This document shows positions 5,503 through 6,822 of a stretch of 6,822 nt of DNA, one piece after another (the stretch's first letter is position 1; each line of letters starts with the position of its first letter). The translations under genes and the position numbers were made by a program. The stretch covers positions 1-6,822 of the forward strand of contig CAOJKG010000045.1 in NCBI GenBank assembly GCA_948437815.1. Direction: 5' to 3'. Origin of the DNA: an uncultured Mycoplasmatota bacterium (GTDB taxonomy: Bacteria > Bacillota_I > Bacilli_A > RF39 > UBA660). Under the pieces are notes generated by a model. The model was not told the DNA's origin and ran no database searches. It saw nothing but the letters and a program-made list of their open reading frames with translations.

Positions 5503-5526
5503 AAAAACGTTTTAAAACGTCTTTTC
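5501..5526. terminator. Palindromic bidirectional terminator between the MBL gene and gerQ
   Basis: The 14-base perfect palindrome ACGTTTTAAAACGT (5507-5520) is flanked by an A run on the left (5501-5507) and CTTTT on the right. On the minus strand it is a hairpin followed by a long T run, a good terminator for gerQ. On the plus strand the tail is shorter. The gerQ stop codon (5512-5514) lies inside the palindrome. Confidence 0.75.
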
Positions 5527-5871
5527 AGAATAGTCATGACTATAATTTATTTTTTCTTCAAAATCAACATAGTCTAAATAAATCATTCGAAGTAGCCACC
5601 ATTTTCCAGTTTTAGGATCACTCATAATTAAATGATCTCGTCCTGCTTCTTCAATTATGCCATCATAAACTTTATCACGCCATTCATTAGAATCAGGATA
5701 TGAAAAGTAAGCTTTTACTTTTTTTCCTTTGTTTAGTCGTAAAATATTTTCAATATAACTTTGTTCCATAGGAAGAGAAGTAGAATAATTTATGTTTCCA
5801 GGAGGGCTTTCTATGGTACTAGTGTTATTGTTGGTAGGAAATGTAGGATTACCAAAAAAATTTCCGTTCAT
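5512..5871 (-). CDS. gerQ: Spore coat protein GerQ
   Basis: GerQ is a spore-coat protein needed in Bacillus subtilis to localise the cortex hydrolase CwlJ and so for calcium-dipicolinate-triggered germination. Residues 33-110 carry the family core almost unbroken: L33-P-M-E-Q-S-Y-I-E-N-I-L-R-L-N-K-G-K, then E63-W-R-D-K-V, G71-I-I-E-E-A-G-R-D-H, S84-D-P-K-T-G-K-W-W, and M96-I-Y-L-D-Y. At 119 residues it is shorter than the 181-residue B. subtilis protein. The N-terminal 32 residues are low-complexity and rich in Asn, Thr and Pro, with no lysine until K48. The start is fixed by GAGGTGA on the minus strand (5879-5885), eight bases upstream. cwlJ, its usual neighbour, is not adjacent here. The gene is monocistronic, convergent with the MBL gene and divergent from the YitT gene. 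Its leader can form a hairpin that covers the ribosome binding site. Confidence 0.93.
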   Translation of the reverse strand: MNGNFFGNPTFPTNNNTSTIESPPGNINYSTSLPMEQSYIENILRLNKGKKVKAYFSYPDSNEWRDKVYDGIIEEAGRDHLIMSDPKTGKWWLLRMIYLDYVDFEEKINYSHDYSEKTF

Positions 5872-5880
5872 GTGTTTTTC

Positions 5881-5903
5881 ACCTCATTAAAAATATATGA
5901 GGT
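5881..5903 (-). promoter_or_regulatory. Inverted repeat in the gerQ leader covering its ribosome binding site
   Basis: ACCTCAT (5881-5887) and ATGAGGT (5897-5903) form a perfect 7-bp inverted repeat with a 9-base AT loop. In the minus-strand transcript the 3' arm contains the AGGT of the gerQ Shine-Dalgarno, so folding would hide it. The same repeat could instead be a protein-binding operator. Confidence 0.55.
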
Positions 5904-5919
5904 TTCTATATGTTTTATG

Positions 5920-5948
5920 TTGACAATTTTTGTTTTTAAATTTATTAT
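5920..5948 (+). promoter_or_regulatory. Near-consensus sigma-A promoter of the YitT-family gene
   Basis: A perfect TTGACA (5920-5925) and TATTAT (5943-5948) are separated by exactly 17 bases. This is the best vegetative promoter in the window. Transcription should start near 5955, leaving a leader of about 15 bases. Confidence 0.85.
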
Positions 5949-5969
5949 TAAATAGAGGGTAGGTTACTT

Positions 5970-6822
5970 ATGGATATAAAGAAGATTTTTAAGGCAGTTA
6001 ATCATAAAAATAGAGTTGCTAAGCTTTGTTTTATGATATTAGGAGTTTTTATACTTGCTTTAAATTATAATTTGTTTTTAGTAGAAAATGAAATTGTAAT
6101 TGGCGGTGTTAGTGGACTTGCCATAGTATTTAATAGTTTGTGGGGTTGGAATAATCAAATATTTATTTATGTAGTAAGTTTTTTACTTTTAATTGTTAGC
6201 TTTATTTTATTTGGTTTTAAAAAATCTACACCAGCGATACTAGGTACTGTTTTATATCCAGTGATGATAACATTTACTCATCCTTTAGCTGAAATGCTTA
6301 GTGAATATTTCTTGTTTGAAGATTTTATAACAACTATTGCTTTTACAAGTATTATTTATGGAATTGCTAGTGGCATAGTTTATAAAATGGGGTATAATAC
6401 AGGTGGCTCAGATATTGTAATGCAAATTATGTGTAAGTATTTGCATATGCCTGAGGGAAAAGCTACGTTTATTAGTAACTTAGTTGTAGTTTTATTCGCA
6501 GGTGTAGTTTTAGGTGTAAATAAAGTTGTTTATGCCATAATAATTTTATATGTTTCAAGTTTAATAGTTGATAAAATGTTAATCGGTATTTCAAAAAGTA
6601 AATTATTTATTATTCAATCTAATAAATTAAGTGAACTAGAAAATGCAATTATTAATGATCTGAAACTTGGAGTAACTGTACTGCAAGCTAAAGGGGGATA
6701 CTCAAATAAAAAACAAGATATGCTTTTATGTGTAGTTCCAACTAATGATTATTCATTATTTAAAGAGATTATTTTAACTATTGATAAAGATGCTTTCTTA
6801 ATTGTTAATGATTGTTATGATA
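5970..6822 (+). CDS. YitT family membrane protein, C-terminus beyond window
   Basis: The frame is open from ATG 5970 to the window edge (284 residues plus one base), so the gene is cut by the window and not broken. YitT proteins are multi-helix membrane proteins ending in a DUF2179 domain; their transport or signalling role is not established. Diagnostic motifs are A30-L-N-Y-N-L-F, the glycine-rich I44-G-G-V-S-G-L and G141-Y-N-T-G-G-S-D-I-V. About six or seven membrane helices are visible (about 17-35, 42-57, 62-82, 88-104, 119-139, 166-184, 186-203). The DUF2179 domain begins near 210 and includes G234-V-T-V-L-Q-A-K-G-G-Y-S and M251-L-L-C-V-V. Typical family length is about 280-290, so only a handful of residues should be missing. 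The start follows GAGGGTAGG (5955-5963) and a strong promoter, suggesting steady vegetative expression, unlike its divergent neighbour gerQ. Confidence 0.92.
   Translation, partial: MDIKKIFKAVNHKNRVAKLCFMILGVFILALNYNLFLVENEIVIGGVSGLAIVFNSLWGWNNQIFIYVVSFLLLIVSFILFGFKKSTPAILGTVLYPVMITFTHPLAEMLSEYFLFEDFITTIAFTSIIYGIASGIVYKMGYNTGGSDIVMQIMCKYLHMPEGKATFISNLVVVLFAGVVLGVNKVVYAIIILYVSSLIVDKMLIGISKSKLFIIQSNKLSELENAIINDLKLGVTVLQAKGGYSNKKQDMLLCVVPTNDYSLFKEIILTIDKDAFLIVNDCYD

Noticed and set aside
5761..5955. 64-residue open frame on the plus strand opposite gerQ
   Set aside because: It overlaps gerQ's conserved coding sequence and the YitT promoter, and has no ribosome binding site or recognisable motif.
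1..6822. Mycoplasma-like code with UGA as tryptophan
   Set aside because: UGA terminates the first gene in good operon context, all Trp codons seen are UGG, and no gene needs read-through of UGA.
1..6822. CRISPR array, insertion sequence, prophage or toxin-antitoxin locus
   Set aside because: No regularly spaced repeats, transposase or integrase motifs, terminal repeats or toxin-antitoxin gene pairs were found; base composition is uniform.

Overview
The window is very AT-rich DNA, with A/T at almost every wobble position. Genes are tightly packed, Shine-Dalgarno sites are strong and of AGGAGG/GGTGAT type, and T-tract hairpin terminators are short. All reading frames are intact with UGA as a stop (it ends the first gene) and UGG as Trp, so the ordinary bacterial code applies. 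This points to a low-GC Bacillota, for example a gut Bacilli/Erysipelotrichia-like or Clostridia-like lineage. A clear GerQ spore-coat gene suggests a spore former or a descendant of one. I cannot name the species from sequence alone.

Layout: (1) Positions 62-1055 are a two-gene membrane operon: a small four-helix protein of unknown function with a Gly-Cys-Gly-Cys loop, then a CDP-alcohol phosphatidyltransferase (PgsA-like). It ends at a hairpin terminator. (2) Positions 1161-2057 are a single gene for an XRE-type DNA-binding domain fused to a six-helix membrane domain with an internal duplication. It has its own promoter and terminator. (3) Positions 2132-4157 are a compact three-gene operon: an HhH-GPD glycosylase-like protein, a divergent Ham1/RdgB-like NTP pyrophosphatase and a divergent uracil-DNA-glycosylase-superfamily protein. 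All three look like enzymes that recognise or remove abnormal bases, from DNA or from the nucleotide pool, and all three depart from their textbook families at substrate- or catalysis-linked motifs. This is the most interesting part of the window. (4) Positions 4221-5502 hold a FabG-like short-chain reductase and a small glyoxalase II-like metallo-beta-lactamase-fold hydrolase, with a GAAA-loop hairpin terminator between them. (5) A palindromic bidirectional terminator (5501-5526) separates these from gerQ on the minus strand (5512-5871). The gerQ leader can fold so that its ribosome binding site is hidden. (6) A near-consensus sigma-A promoter (TTGACA-17-TATTAT) in the 98-bp divergent spacer drives a YitT-family membrane protein that runs off the right edge.

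I see no tRNA, rRNA, CRISPR array, insertion sequence or phage signature. No gene-free stretch exceeds 300 bases; the longest gaps are about 100 bases and are described as promoters, leaders and terminators.
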